NCBI RefSeq assembly: GCF_030145145.1
Contig: NZ_JAQYWD010000021.1
Location: forward strand, 1-64,000
Direction: 5' to 3'
DNA length: 64,000 nucleotides
Source of the DNA: Desulfobacula sp.
GTDB lineage: Bacteria; Desulfobacterota; Desulfobacteria; Desulfobacterales; Desulfobacteraceae
The translations under genes and the position numbers were made by a program. The notes beneath the pieces are model-generated. The model was not told the DNA's origin and made no database searches. It saw only the letters and a program-made list of their open reading frames with translations. Shown here piece by piece: positions 8,843-17,335 of the stretch (its first letter is position 1; each line of letters opens with the position of its first letter).

Positions 8843-9970
8843 CTAAACCCTGACAAACCATTCCACGGGTCTTCGCAGGGAAACAGGGTCTGGATATTTA
8901 TTTAAATACCCGACCCTGAGCATGAACTGGGGAATCACCCCTGGCCCATGATTATCCCTTATATTTTTCTGACCGTGCGTTTCTTCCAATGCCTGGGTCA
9001 TGGGATGAATAGCGATCATTTTTTGCCGGGCCGTCAATGCCATTCTTTGAAATCTTCTGCCCGTTTCAATCAGATCTTTCACGGTATTGCCATCACTGGT
9101 TATGACCAGCCACCCTGCCCCTTGGGTGACCTGTTCTTGTATCTTTTGAAATCCCTTATCATTGAACGATTTGCTCAATACATCTTTATTATCCATGAAA
9201 TGGCGGACATACCACCCGGCCAGGCCTGTGATTTCCATCGCTTCCGGGGTGAGCCCGTCTCGAAACCGTTTAGCATCCCTGTCTTTGAATCTGATCCAGG
9301 CGGCCAATTCTTCCATGGCTTTTTTATTGTCCGACTGAATCCTATAATTTTCCACAGCCTCTTTATTCATAAAATTTGCATGTTCCGTTCCCCTTGGGAA
9401 ATAGAAAAGATGGCCGCCAACGGATTTTGAAAACGCCTTTACATCAGAGGATTTAAGTTCTTTTGACTGCAAATGGCTTTTCACGGTTCTTCTGGCAACC
9501 ATTCTGTGCAAAGGGATATTCAATGCGGTTGACTTTGACAGGCGGACCCTTACCACATCTGAATCAAACCTGTCTTTGGCAATCACCGTTGTCTTTGCGG
9601 CATAGCCAAAGGCCCCTGCCGCCTGGACAAGGTTTTCAACAAAGGCACCCAGGGACAATAAAGTCTCCCGATTACTGCCATCAACGGTTTTTAGGAAGCG
9701 ATCAGCATCAGAACCCACAACCCAGTCCAATGAAGTGTTTATGCGTACAAACCAGGGCTGGCTGTTGTGGCCACTGGGGGCAAAAGATGCATAATATAAT
9801 ATCTTATATCCATGGGGACCAAGCGTTTCAATGGCGTGGTCATCTGGTATTTGATCAATGCCCATCAACTCGGAACGTAAATTTCGTCCACATGCTGACA
9901 AAAACATTCCTGGACCTATTACCAGGGTGGTTGCTGCCACACTTTTTTTTAAAAAATTTCTTCTGTTCAT
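8843..9970 (-). CDS. Tat-exported lipoprotein nitroreductase (Acg-like)
   Basis: A 375-residue FMN-type nitroreductase-fold protein related to the Acg family. The N-terminus MNRRNFLKKSVAA carries a twin-arginine motif, followed by a hydrophobic stretch and the lipobox LSAC with Cys27, so it is predicted to be a folded lipoprotein outside the cytoplasm. APSGHNSQPW is the FMN-binding loop of nitroreductases. ATG 9970 is chosen because GGAGAA precedes it and it gives the Tat signal, although the frame extends to 10036. It lies 58 bp downstream of a TetR gene on the same strand, with a predicted TetR operator in the gap. The substrate is unknown. Confidence 0.78.
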   Translation of the reverse strand: MNRRNFLKKSVAATTLVIGPGMFLSACGRNLRSELMGIDQIPDDHAIETLGPHGYKILYYASFAPSGHNSQPWFVRINTSLDWVVGSDADRFLKTVDGSNRETLLSLGAFVENLVQAAGAFGYAAKTTVIAKDRFDSDVVRVRLSKSTALNIPLHRMVARRTVKSHLQSKELKSSDVKAFSKSVGGHLFYFPRGTEHANFMNKEAVENYRIQSDNKKAMEELAAWIRFKDRDAKRFRDGLTPEAMEITGLAGWYVRHFMDNKDVLSKSFNDKGFQKIQEQVTQGAGWLVITSDGNTVKDLIETGRRFQRMALTARQKMIAIHPMTQALEETHGQKNIRDNHGPGVIPQFMLRVGYLNKYPDPVSLRRPVEWFVRV

Positions 9971-9991
9971 ATCAATTCTCCAATAAATATT

Positions 9992-10007
9992 GTCACTATA
10001 TGGTGAC
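9992..10007 (-). promoter_or_regulatory. Predicted TetR operator 1
   Basis: Palindrome GTCAC-N6-GTGAC between the TetR gene and the nitroreductase gene. Read on the minus strand it is TCACCATATAGTGACA, which differs at two positions from a second copy upstream of the TetR gene at 10701-10716. Two matching palindromes flanking one TetR gene suggest it controls itself and its neighbour. Confidence 0.65.
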
Positions 10008-10028
10008 TTTTTTAATAAAAAAAATGGT

Positions 10029-10655
10029 TTACCCAAATTTCACAACGGCGCTGCTAATGGTCAAAATTGCTTGTTCTATGCGTTGCCAGCCTTGTTCAGA
10101 TCCAATATTCAATCCACCGTACAAATCAATATTGTTGGACCGCACCACAAGATAACTGACAGCTGCACCCATGAGCATGATAATTGCCTGTAGATCAACC
10201 CGGACTTGATCTTTCATGAAAAACAATTGAAAAAACTCCATGATACTCTGTTCTCTGACCCTTTCCAATTCCCGGGTCAATTCATTGGATTCAGTCATTT
10301 CCCAGGCCATAATCGCCAGGGTTAATGGCCTTTTACGAAGTGCCTTGATAAAATTGGTGGCCAGCTCAGACATTCTTTGTTCAAGGGAAAGATGGGAATA
10401 CCTTTGCAAATCACCGCCTGCCAGTTCTAAAGCTGGCGGCCAGAAATCCCCCTCTTTTCCAAACGTGGCAATCAATCCAGAAAGTCCGCCAAAATATCGG
10501 TAAATCAAAACCTTATCGACTCCGGCTTCCCGGGCGATGGCATTTACACCGATTCCCTTGAATCCTTTTTTTGCAAGAAGGCTGCCCACTGCACTTACCA
10601 ACCGTCTGCTTGTAATCTGTTTATCCCGAATTTTCAATGTTGGTTTCCTGGGCAT
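10029..10655 (-). CDS. TetR-family transcriptional regulator
   Basis: 208-residue one-component regulator. The N-terminal helix-turn-helix (about 15-60) ends in the typical GVNAIAREAGVDKVLIYRYFGGLSGLI. The C-terminal ligand domain is variable and gives no hint of effector. AGGAGAA lies before ATG 10655. It precedes the Tat nitroreductase by 58 bp on the same strand. Identical-type palindromes lie upstream of it and between the two genes, so autoregulation and control of the nitroreductase are likely. Confidence 0.9.
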   Translation of the reverse strand: MPRKPTLKIRDKQITSRRLVSAVGSLLAKKGFKGIGVNAIAREAGVDKVLIYRYFGGLSGLIATFGKEGDFWPPALELAGGDLQRYSHLSLEQRMSELATNFIKALRKRPLTLAIMAWEMTESNELTRELERVREQSIMEFFQLFFMKDQVRVDLQAIIMLMGAAVSYLVVRSNNIDLYGGLNIGSEQGWQRIEQAILTISSAVVKFG

Positions 10656-10700
10656 TATTTCTCCTAAATTAAACTATCAACCATTTGATTCAAAATCATA

Positions 10701-10716
10701 TCACCAGTTAGTGACA
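10701..10716 (-). promoter_or_regulatory. Predicted TetR operator 2
   Basis: TCACCAGTTAGTGACA, a TCAC-N6-GTGA palindrome 45 bp upstream of the TetR start codon. It matches 14 of 16 positions of the operator at 9992-10007 when aligned in the same orientation. Confidence 0.65.
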
Positions 10717-10797
10717 TAAGTCAATGGGTTTTTCTCATCCATCAAATAAACTGTCAAAAATATGCCCCATGCAAAAGGCAACCTGTCGGTCAGTCAT

Positions 10798-10905
10798 TTT
10801 AAAGGGGAATCATCGTGCATGGAAAGGACAAGGGATGACATGGTCATAGACTGATGATGGATCTCTTTTACCAGGTCAATGCCATTATTCAGCGTCACCC
10901 AAGCG
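10798..10905 (-). pseudogene. Fragment of a NarL-type response-regulator gene
   Basis: Read on the minus strand this gives NGIDLVKEIHHQ...MSSLVLSMHDDS, nearly the same as NGIELVKEIHHQ...MSSLVLSMHDES in the intact response regulator at 28648-29313. The DNA also matches closely across about 90 bases. There is no start, phosphorylation site or DNA-binding domain, so it is a leftover of a paralogous gene. Confidence 0.75.
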
Positions 10906-11027
10906 AATTCCTTCAATGGCCGCCGCTTTTGATATATTTTGGCATATTTTCGCACAATAAATTATATTTTCATTGCGGTTGATTTGTTGAAATTTATTTA
11001 CAGACGTCAAAGTGTAAGAAAAACAGC

Positions 11028-12476
11028 TTATTTACCGGCTTGTCGAGTTTCCAGAAGCAATGCCCGAATATTGAGTAGCAAAGCAATACCGGTCAAAGCA
11101 GCGGCGGTAACAAAAGCATCATGTAACCCGGCTATTTGCGCATCAATCGGTGCCAGAGTAGCGCCACCACTGGTTCCGGTCCCGGCATAAAAAATAGTCC
11201 GACCCGCCCAAATGGCGCCGATGACCGCGACACCAACCGTTTGCCCCAATGTGCGCGACTGGGCCATCATACCCGAAACAATGCCCAGCTGGTGACGGGG
11301 AGCAGCACCCATGATGGCACTGTTATTGGGTGACAGGAAGATACCAATACCGGTTCCCACCAAGAATATCCGCACAGCATATCCCAGTATTGTCGTATGG
11401 TGATTTAAGGTACTGGCGGCTAAAAATCCAAGAAGCAGAAGCACCAGACCGGTCATGGTAATTTTTCGGCTTCCAACACGATCCGATAATGTACCCGCAA
11501 GGGGAGAGGTAATTCCAAGCATCACAGGAATGATGCCCATGAGCAGTCCTACCCGCATGGAGGGGAATCCCAGAATATTTTCCAGATAAAAGGGAAGGAT
11601 TATCATTGTGCCTCCCAGACCAACAAAACTGATGAAGCCTGTGGTCAGGTTGACACTGAGAATGGCGTTACGGAACAATTTCGGATCAATCATTGGTTGG
11701 GCCACTTTGTATTCAATGAAAATAAAAACCGGCATCAGGATCAACCATAATCCTAAGAAAAGGTAAATCATTGGCTGAAAAAAGCCTTGCTGCTGCCCCA
11801 GAGTCAATCCAAGCAACAGGAACAGGATACTTGAACACAGGGACAGGGCACCCCAGATATCAAACTGCTGACGGCCGCTGGGTTTGAAATCGGGAATGTT
11901 GCGTTTCACCATGATCGTTCCAATGATACCCACAGGGAGGTTGACGTAGAAAATCCAGCGCCAGGAGAGCACGCTCAGGATTACTCCCCCCAGGGCCGGT
12001 CCCAGTACAATGCCCATGGAAACGATAGCACCGATAATACCCATGGCCTTACCCCGCTCTGCCGGAGGGAATGCTTCTGTAACGATGGCTGCCCCCAGCG
12101 CCATTGTCATGGCAGCGCCAATGGCCTGTAGCACGCGGAACCCGATTAGCCAGTTCACAGATGGAGAAAATCCACAAAGGGCGGATCCAAGCGTAAAGAT
12201 AATAAATCCTGACATATAAATGGATTTTCTCCCGACCATGTCGGCAATTCGTCCTATACCGGCCATGGTACTGGTGATAGTAAGCAGGTAAGCCAGCACC
12301 ACCCATTGCACCAGGGCAAATTCAGTATGCAGTTCTCGCACCAGTGTAGGCAACGACACATTGATGATACTGCCATCCACGGTAGCCAGAAAAACACCGG
12401 TACCCACTGCTGCCATGGCGTGCCACTTGCGGCTGTAGTCAGGCGTTTCGGTATTGGGTATGATTTCAGGGATCAT
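11028..12476 (-). CDS. MFS exporter, DHA2 (EmrB/QacA) family
   Basis: 482-residue inner-membrane drug/proton antiporter of the 14-helix DHA2 group. ATVDGSIINVSLPTL is the helix 1 signature (motif D1), GRIADMVGRKSIYM is the loop 2-3 motif A, and GIVLGPALGGVI is the antiporter motif C. It has no membrane-fusion partner gene beside it, so it may act alone or with a distant partner. It is separated from the TetR gene by 372 bp containing a gene fragment, so shared regulation is not clear. The substrate is unknown. Confidence 0.88.
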   Translation of the reverse strand: MIPEIIPNTETPDYSRKWHAMAAVGTGVFLATVDGSIINVSLPTLVRELHTEFALVQWVVLAYLLTITSTMAGIGRIADMVGRKSIYMSGFIIFTLGSALCGFSPSVNWLIGFRVLQAIGAAMTMALGAAIVTEAFPPAERGKAMGIIGAIVSMGIVLGPALGGVILSVLSWRWIFYVNLPVGIIGTIMVKRNIPDFKPSGRQQFDIWGALSLCSSILFLLLGLTLGQQQGFFQPMIYLFLGLWLILMPVFIFIEYKVAQPMIDPKLFRNAILSVNLTTGFISFVGLGGTMIILPFYLENILGFPSMRVGLLMGIIPVMLGITSPLAGTLSDRVGSRKITMTGLVLLLLGFLAASTLNHHTTILGYAVRIFLVGTGIGIFLSPNNSAIMGAAPRHQLGIVSGMMAQSRTLGQTVGVAVIGAIWAGRTIFYAGTGTSGGATLAPIDAQIAGLHDAFVTAAALTGIALLLNIRALLLETRQAGK

Positions 12477-12579
12477 CGGTCCTCGGTTTTGTGGCTCTCA
12501 GTCATTTTTCTTGGAAATACCAGCTTGTGAGATGAATCCAGGTTACAACCAAATGAAGACGTTCTTTAAAAAACGAAAA

Positions 12580-14271
12580 CTAAAAATTGGGTTTAAATCT
12601 GTATTGATCAAAAGGAATGTCCTGTGTGGCAAATTTCATCTCCCCCTGGTTTCCCTTGGTCACCTGTATCCATTTGAGCCAGTTTTTGTTATCAGCATGT
12701 TCCATATCCTTGCGGTAGAAAATATTGGGGCGGGTTTCCTTTCGCATGATAGCGGCCTTAAGCGTCATTTCAGCAGCACACACCATCGTCTGTGTTTCTT
12801 TTGCTTTGATCAGCGTTCTCGTATCACAGGCAGATAAGTTCGCCATCTTTTCATCCCGCAGGTCAACGACCTTCTTGAGGGCATTTTGAAGCCCGTTCTC
12901 ACTCATCAGGATCAGGACGTCGGCCGGGAAAAGAATTTTTTGAAGTTCATACACCACGTTATCCGGATCAGATCCGTTTTTATTGTTCAGGGGTGCAAAA
13001 AAAAGGGTTTGTTTAGCAGCCAGAGACGTCTGGTCCAGCCATCTGTTTCCTGCTGCTTCCCGGTTCAAGGCTGCATTTTCACCAGCAGTATAGCCGGACC
13101 AGGTGCAGGCGGCAATAGACCATCCGGTAAACGGGTTGACCCCAAGAGTTCTGGCCATTCCAGCGGCATAAAGCCCTTTTACATGTGTTTTGCAATCAAT
13201 ATCCGCCCATATTCCAAGCTTGTTAGATTCGTAGGCAGGCTGCCACTCGATATTGTTTTCAAGGGGGTCATACCCTTCCTCACGCCTGCATTTTTCAAAA
13301 AGGATCGGCATCCACCCGTGGCTGACCTGCAGAATACGAAAGCGCTCACGCTGTTCTTCGGTCATGCTCTCCACATCCATTGTGATGGGGCCGTTGCCCT
13401 TCATGGCCTCCTTTGTGGCTGATACAACGATTTTCATCACAGTGGCCCTGTCTTTTAATTCGGGATCGTACTTTTCCATAAAAGGCTCGTCCAGACCGTT
13501 TTTCCACCGGACGCCAATGGCTGGCATGATGCCCGACCCTTCGATCTCGTGTTTTGCCGGACGGATATTGATATAGTGAAATTCGGGATTTTTTATCCTT
13601 GCGCCTGCATCATAGGCCATAAAAGGCCCTGTACCCTGCAGTTCACACGCCAGATGATGCCCCCGAAAGCCGCCGGAGTTGGTGGCGACAACAACGCTGT
13701 CCGCTTTTAAAAGTACATTTTTAGCTGTTTTTGAACCAATCCCCACAGCCCCGGCAATACTGCCGTCCATTGAGGTGATCAGATCATACACATATACATG
13801 ATCGACAATCCTGACGTCCCGTGATAACGCGATTTTGCGCAAAAGGGTGACCTCGTCAGCAGCAGTCGCATGCTCCGGCCAGAGGTTTTTTAGATATTGG
13901 GTACCCCTGGCCTTTGTCCACTGGTAACGGCCTTTTTGTTTTCTGAAAGGAATACCAAAGGACTCCAGGTCTTTGAGGCGTTGAAAAGACCCTTGCAGAA
14001 CACTTAACGCCATATCCTGATCAACAAGCCACTCGTTTCCCAGTACAATATCCATCAATGCCTTATCCGGGTCATCCTCGGGCAGAAGGACCACCATGGC
14101 GCCGCCGGCAAAATAGGAATGCCCTGATTTTCCGGCAAAGGATTTGTCCACAAGGGTCACGGATGCGCCGCATTCAGCAGCCCTGACAGCTGCCCAGAGC
14201 CCACCGAATCCGCCGCCGATAATCAGGATATCAGATTTAATCATTTCCCAGATTTTTGACTTTTTATTCAT
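12580..14271 (-). CDS. AprA/FrdA-like FAD flavoprotein (flavoprotein B)
   Basis: 563-residue flavoprotein of the fumarate reductase/succinate dehydrogenase/adenylylsulfate reductase alpha-subunit superfamily. The N-terminal FAD site is DILIIGGGFGGLWAAVRAAECGASVTL and the C-terminal FAD contact is GLYAAGMART...GWSIAACTWSG. No signal peptide is present, so it should be cytoplasmic. It is last in a minus-strand run: TAXI-TRAP transporter, aldolase, ferredoxin, then this gene 25 bp after the ferredoxin, its likely electron partner in an AprAB-like dimer. It is unlikely to be the respiratory AprA itself because of this context and the second paralogue at 20.5-22.1 kb. The substrate is unknown. Confidence 0.8.
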   Translation of the reverse strand: MNKKSKIWEMIKSDILIIGGGFGGLWAAVRAAECGASVTLVDKSFAGKSGHSYFAGGAMVVLLPEDDPDKALMDIVLGNEWLVDQDMALSVLQGSFQRLKDLESFGIPFRKQKGRYQWTKARGTQYLKNLWPEHATAADEVTLLRKIALSRDVRIVDHVYVYDLITSMDGSIAGAVGIGSKTAKNVLLKADSVVVATNSGGFRGHHLACELQGTGPFMAYDAGARIKNPEFHYINIRPAKHEIEGSGIMPAIGVRWKNGLDEPFMEKYDPELKDRATVMKIVVSATKEAMKGNGPITMDVESMTEEQRERFRILQVSHGWMPILFEKCRREEGYDPLENNIEWQPAYESNKLGIWADIDCKTHVKGLYAAGMARTLGVNPFTGWSIAACTWSGYTAGENAALNREAAGNRWLDQTSLAAKQTLFFAPLNNKNGSDPDNVVYELQKILFPADVLILMSENGLQNALKKVVDLRDEKMANLSACDTRTLIKAKETQTMVCAAEMTLKAAIMRKETRPNIFYRKDMEHADNKNWLKWIQVTKGNQGEMKFATQDIPFDQYRFKPNF

Positions 14272-14296
14272 GGAATTATTTCCTTATCGGACCGGA

Positions 14297-14506
14297 CTAC
14301 CATGCCATGGGCCTGGGTCGTCTAAAAGGGTGAACATCAACGGCTTTTACCGGGCAGGCCAACTCACAACTGAAACAGGTCCAGCAGTCCGCGGGATACT
14401 GAACCCTCGCACGGTTTGTTTTGTCCATGACAATGACATCACCCGGGCAGATCAACGCACACACCTTGCATCCGATACACGCTTTTTCATCAATACTGCG
14501 AATCAT
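14297..14506 (-). CDS. Two-[4Fe-4S] ferredoxin, AprB-like
   Basis: Small electron carrier of 69 residues (76 if the upstream ATG at 14527 is used). Two full cluster motifs are present: CIGCKVCALICP and CWTCFSCELACPVKA. The tryptophan next to the second motif resembles AprB and ferredoxin subunits that sit on AprA-type flavoproteins. ATG 14506 is preferred because GAGG lies four bases upstream, whereas the candidate site at 14527 is too close. It is directly followed by flavoprotein B and probably passes electrons to or from it. Confidence 0.85.
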   Translation of the reverse strand: MIRSIDEKACIGCKVCALICPGDVIVMDKTNRARVQYPADCWTCFSCELACPVKAVDVHPFRRPRPMAW

Positions 14507-14551
14507 CCAACCTCGCTTTAATGGCATTTCCCGTTAAAAAAATTATGTGAA

Positions 14552-15238
14552 TTATTTTTTACCGATCCGCCAGGAGAAATAGTTCCATGCCCTCTGGTAC
14601 GCCTTGCCTGCAATGACCTGGTCCCTGACCTTGTGAGCCACCTCTTTTGAAAACCAGTCCGGCTTACCCAGCATCATGGCCTGGGATTGAAGCGCAGCGG
14701 CTTTCTCGGCCCATAAAGCGGAGATGCAGGTTTCTTCAATGGATTCTCCGGTCACCAGGTCGCCGTGCCCTTTCAATACAGCCAGATTTGATCCGGCCAT
14801 GGTATCAACAATTCGGTACCCCATAGCGAAGGTATCCACCAGGCCTGGCTCTTCAAAAATCGGGGCCTTTTCTCCAAACGCTGTTGCACCAAGATTCTCC
14901 ATGGCCCGAAGTTCGATGCCGGCAGCACTGAGTGCCACAATATTCGGTGAATGGGTGTGGACAACGGCCACAACTTTGGGGCATCTTTGGTAAACAGCCA
15001 GGTGCAGCGGTATTTCCTTGGCAGGTTCCAGTTCACCCTTAAGCCTATTACCATCCAGATCCAGAAGGACGATATCCTTCTCACAGGCCTGGCCCGGACT
15101 TATTTTACCATTAATCAAAACGTGATCCGTATCAGGGATCCGGACACTGAAATGTCCCAGTTCATCAATGATACCTTCGTGGTCAAGAATCCTGCAGGCG
15201 GTCAATAATTTTTCAATCAGTTCATAATATGCTTCCAT
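14552..15238 (-). CDS. Class II aldolase/adducin-family protein
   Basis: 228-residue zinc-dependent aldolase-like enzyme (fuculose-phosphate aldolase/RhaD/AraD family), normally cleaving or epimerising a hydroxy-keto substrate through an enediolate. VVAVVHTHSPN supplies two zinc histidines and VLKGHGDLV the third. ELGHFSVRIP is the usual N-terminal motif. Two ATGs are adjacent; the second (15238) has better spacing from AGGAG. It starts 8 bp after the TRAP permease gene ends, so it should act on the imported compound. Some family members are decarboxylases or dehydratases, so aldol cleavage is not certain. Confidence 0.8.
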   Translation of the reverse strand: MEAYYELIEKLLTACRILDHEGIIDELGHFSVRIPDTDHVLINGKISPGQACEKDIVLLDLDGNRLKGELEPAKEIPLHLAVYQRCPKVVAVVHTHSPNIVALSAAGIELRAMENLGATAFGEKAPIFEEPGLVDTFAMGYRIVDTMAGSNLAVLKGHGDLVTGESIEETCISALWAEKAAALQSQAMMLGKPDWFSKEVAHKVRDQVIAGKAYQRAWNYFSWRIGKK

Positions 15239-15246
15239 CATTTCTC

Positions 15247-17214
15247 CTAAAAAATAACCGACTCTTTTTTCAAAGATGATATGTCATTTTTTTCGGTGTC
15301 CTTTCTGGTTTTACGGGCCTTAATAATTTGCCTAAAAAAGAGGAGTCCAAGGATGATCAGCCCCAGTATATCACCCCATAGATTTGGCCAGACGATGGCC
15401 ACACAGCCTGATATGACGCAGAACTTTAAAATATTTGATTTCATTCGTACCCAGAAATATCCTTCCAGTATGCTGGCCATGGCAGCCACCACCACCACAG
15501 TTATGAAAACCGACCAGATAATGTCCAATATACTGCCGTTGAGAATCAGTCCCGGACGGTACATGTAGACTATGGGTACGATAAAGGCCGCCATCGCCAA
15601 CCGGATAGCCTGGAATCCCGTGGAATTCGGGTTTCCCCCGGCAATGCCGGCCCCGGCATAGGCCGCTACTGCCACGGGTGGAGTAATCGCTGAAATGGCT
15701 GAAAAATATACAATAAACAGGTGAGAGGCCATTAAAGGGAAATCCAGTTCCAAAAGGGCGGGAACCGCTAAGGTTGCGGTTAAAACATAGGCCGCGGGTA
15801 TGGGCATTCCCATTCCAAGAACGATACAGACCGCTGCGACCATAAGAACACATAAAAAACTATTGCCGCCGGTAGCCTGGAACACCAGACTTGTAAATTT
15901 GCCCCCCAGACCTGTCAGCATGATCCCGCCAATGACAAGGCCGGCCGCAGCAGACGCATTGGATACTGTCAGGATTCGAACGCCGGTGTTATGGATGGCC
16001 GTGTAAATCTTTTTTGGCCCCATGCGGTAGCCGGGCTTGAACCAGCTGATAATGATGGTCGCGCAGATGGTAATCAGTCCCACAACCGTCGGATTCAGCC
16101 GGATGGAAATGAGTCCGACCAAAACAGCGATGGGAATAAAATAGATAAAGTTTTCTTTAATAACCGCCCAGGGTTTTTCGATTTTTTCGTCCGTGGAAAT
16201 GGGGCGAAGATCCTTTTTCACCGCCCGGTAATGCACCTGAATCATGATTCCGGCATAATAGATCAGCGCCGGGATGGCTGCGGCCATTGCAATTTCAATG
16301 TATGGGATGCCGGCGACATCCACCATGAGAAAGGCAGCGGTTCCCATAATGGGAGGCAAAATGGATGCCCCCGAAGAAGCTGCCGCTTCTACAGCGCCTG
16401 CAAAAACCGGGCTGTAGCCCAGCCGTTTCATCAGGGGGATGGTGATACTCCCGGTTGTGACCACATCAGAGGTGGGGCTTCCGCTCATTGATCCGTAAAG
16501 ACCGCTGGCAATAACAGCCATTTTGGCGGGTCCGCCGATCATTCGTCCGGCTATGGCAGAGGAGAGACGAAAGAAAAAATCGCCGCCGCCGGCCAAATTA
16601 AAGACCTGGCCGAAAAGCACAAACATATAGACATAGGTGCAGGTAACCCCGATGGGGGTACCGAAAATACCGTCAAACGTATAAACCATGCGATCCAGGA
16701 ACCCCACCAGGTTCATCCCCCGGTGCCCGAATCCCCCGGAAAGATATTTGCCCACAAAATTGTAGACCACAAAAACCATAATTAACAGAACAAGTACCGG
16801 GCCAACCGTCCGCCGGGTCACTTCCAGTACCAGCAGGACCAGGGTTGCCGTAAAAAAGATGTCAGCCGGCGTCAGAGGATCAACACCGGTCCAGCGATTA
16901 ATGATGACGTCTCCATTAATAACAATATACACGCCCACTGAAAATCCCAGGACAGCCATCACAATATCGGCCACAGATACCTTGTTGGATTTATCCCAGG
17001 ATGAATAATTATAGCAGATAAAGGACAGGGCAAGGATAAAGCTTACAAACATCGCCCGAAGCAGGAAAAAATCAATTTTACCGAATGGCGCTCCATAGAT
17101 TTCAAGTGCTGCCAAACCCAAAACCAAAACGGTCACAACCCGTTTAAAAAAAGGAGACAAATCCCGCCGCCTGCCTGCTGAGAAAATTGACTTAAAAAAA
17201 AGTTTAGTATTCAT
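15247..17214 (-). CDS. TRAP transporter fused permease (DctQM, TAXI type)
   Basis: 655-residue inner-membrane protein joining the small (4-helix) and large (12-helix) TRAP permease subunits, the usual form for TAXI-type systems. Motifs of the large subunit include GMGMPIPAAYVL and SGASILPPIMGTAAFLM. Transport is sodium- or proton-driven uptake of an organic acid handed over by the binding protein encoded upstream. The open frame begins at a TTG at 17226, but GAGGGG four bases before ATG 17214 sets the start. It is followed at once by the aldolase gene. Confidence 0.92.
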   Translation of the reverse strand: MNTKLFFKSIFSAGRRRDLSPFFKRVVTVLVLGLAALEIYGAPFGKIDFFLLRAMFVSFILALSFICYNYSSWDKSNKVSVADIVMAVLGFSVGVYIVINGDVIINRWTGVDPLTPADIFFTATLVLLVLEVTRRTVGPVLVLLIMVFVVYNFVGKYLSGGFGHRGMNLVGFLDRMVYTFDGIFGTPIGVTCTYVYMFVLFGQVFNLAGGGDFFFRLSSAIAGRMIGGPAKMAVIASGLYGSMSGSPTSDVVTTGSITIPLMKRLGYSPVFAGAVEAAASSGASILPPIMGTAAFLMVDVAGIPYIEIAMAAAIPALIYYAGIMIQVHYRAVKKDLRPISTDEKIEKPWAVIKENFIYFIPIAVLVGLISIRLNPTVVGLITICATIIISWFKPGYRMGPKKIYTAIHNTGVRILTVSNASAAAGLVIGGIMLTGLGGKFTSLVFQATGGNSFLCVLMVAAVCIVLGMGMPIPAAYVLTATLAVPALLELDFPLMASHLFIVYFSAISAITPPVAVAAYAGAGIAGGNPNSTGFQAIRLAMAAFIVPIVYMYRPGLILNGSILDIIWSVFITVVVVAAMASILEGYFWVRMKSNILKFCVISGCVAIVWPNLWGDILGLIILGLLFFRQIIKARKTRKDTEKNDISSLKKESVIF

Positions 17215-17257
17215 TACACCCCTCAATTTAAAAAAAAGCCCTTTGCTGTCCTGCCCA

Positions 17258-17310
17258 ATCTGTTCTTTTATTTTTTCCAGGACCTGTCCAGACCTGTTTT
17301 TTGAACAGAT
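17258..17310 (-). other. Inverted repeat between binding-protein and permease genes
   Basis: ATCTGTTC (17258-17265) pairs with GAACAGAT (17303-17310) in the 121-bp gap between the two TRAP genes. In TRAP and ABC operons such hairpins often protect the upstream message and lower expression of the permease. There is no strong T-tract on the minus strand, so full termination is unlikely. Confidence 0.4.
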
Positions 17311-17335
17311 CCCAAGGGAAAAAACGGGTCCTATC

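Larger units (their letters stand above)
10656..11027. other. Intergenic region with operator and gene fragment
   Basis: 372 bp between the MFS and TetR genes. It contains TetR operator 2 and a fragment of a LuxR-type response-regulator gene. The rest (10906-11027) is AT-rich, with no feature I can support. Confidence 0.5.

Noticed and set aside
9463-10155. 230-codon plus-strand frame
   Set aside because: Antisense to the nitroreductase and TetR genes, with no family signature.
12580-14506. Flavoprotein B plus ferredoxin as the dissimilatory AprAB
   Set aside because: Context (TRAP transporter, aldolase, IclR control, second paralogue) and absence of sat or qmo genes argue for a catabolic paralogue.
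14144-14521. 125-codon plus-strand frame over the ferredoxin gene
   Set aside because: Antisense to an obvious two-cluster ferredoxin and flavoprotein start.
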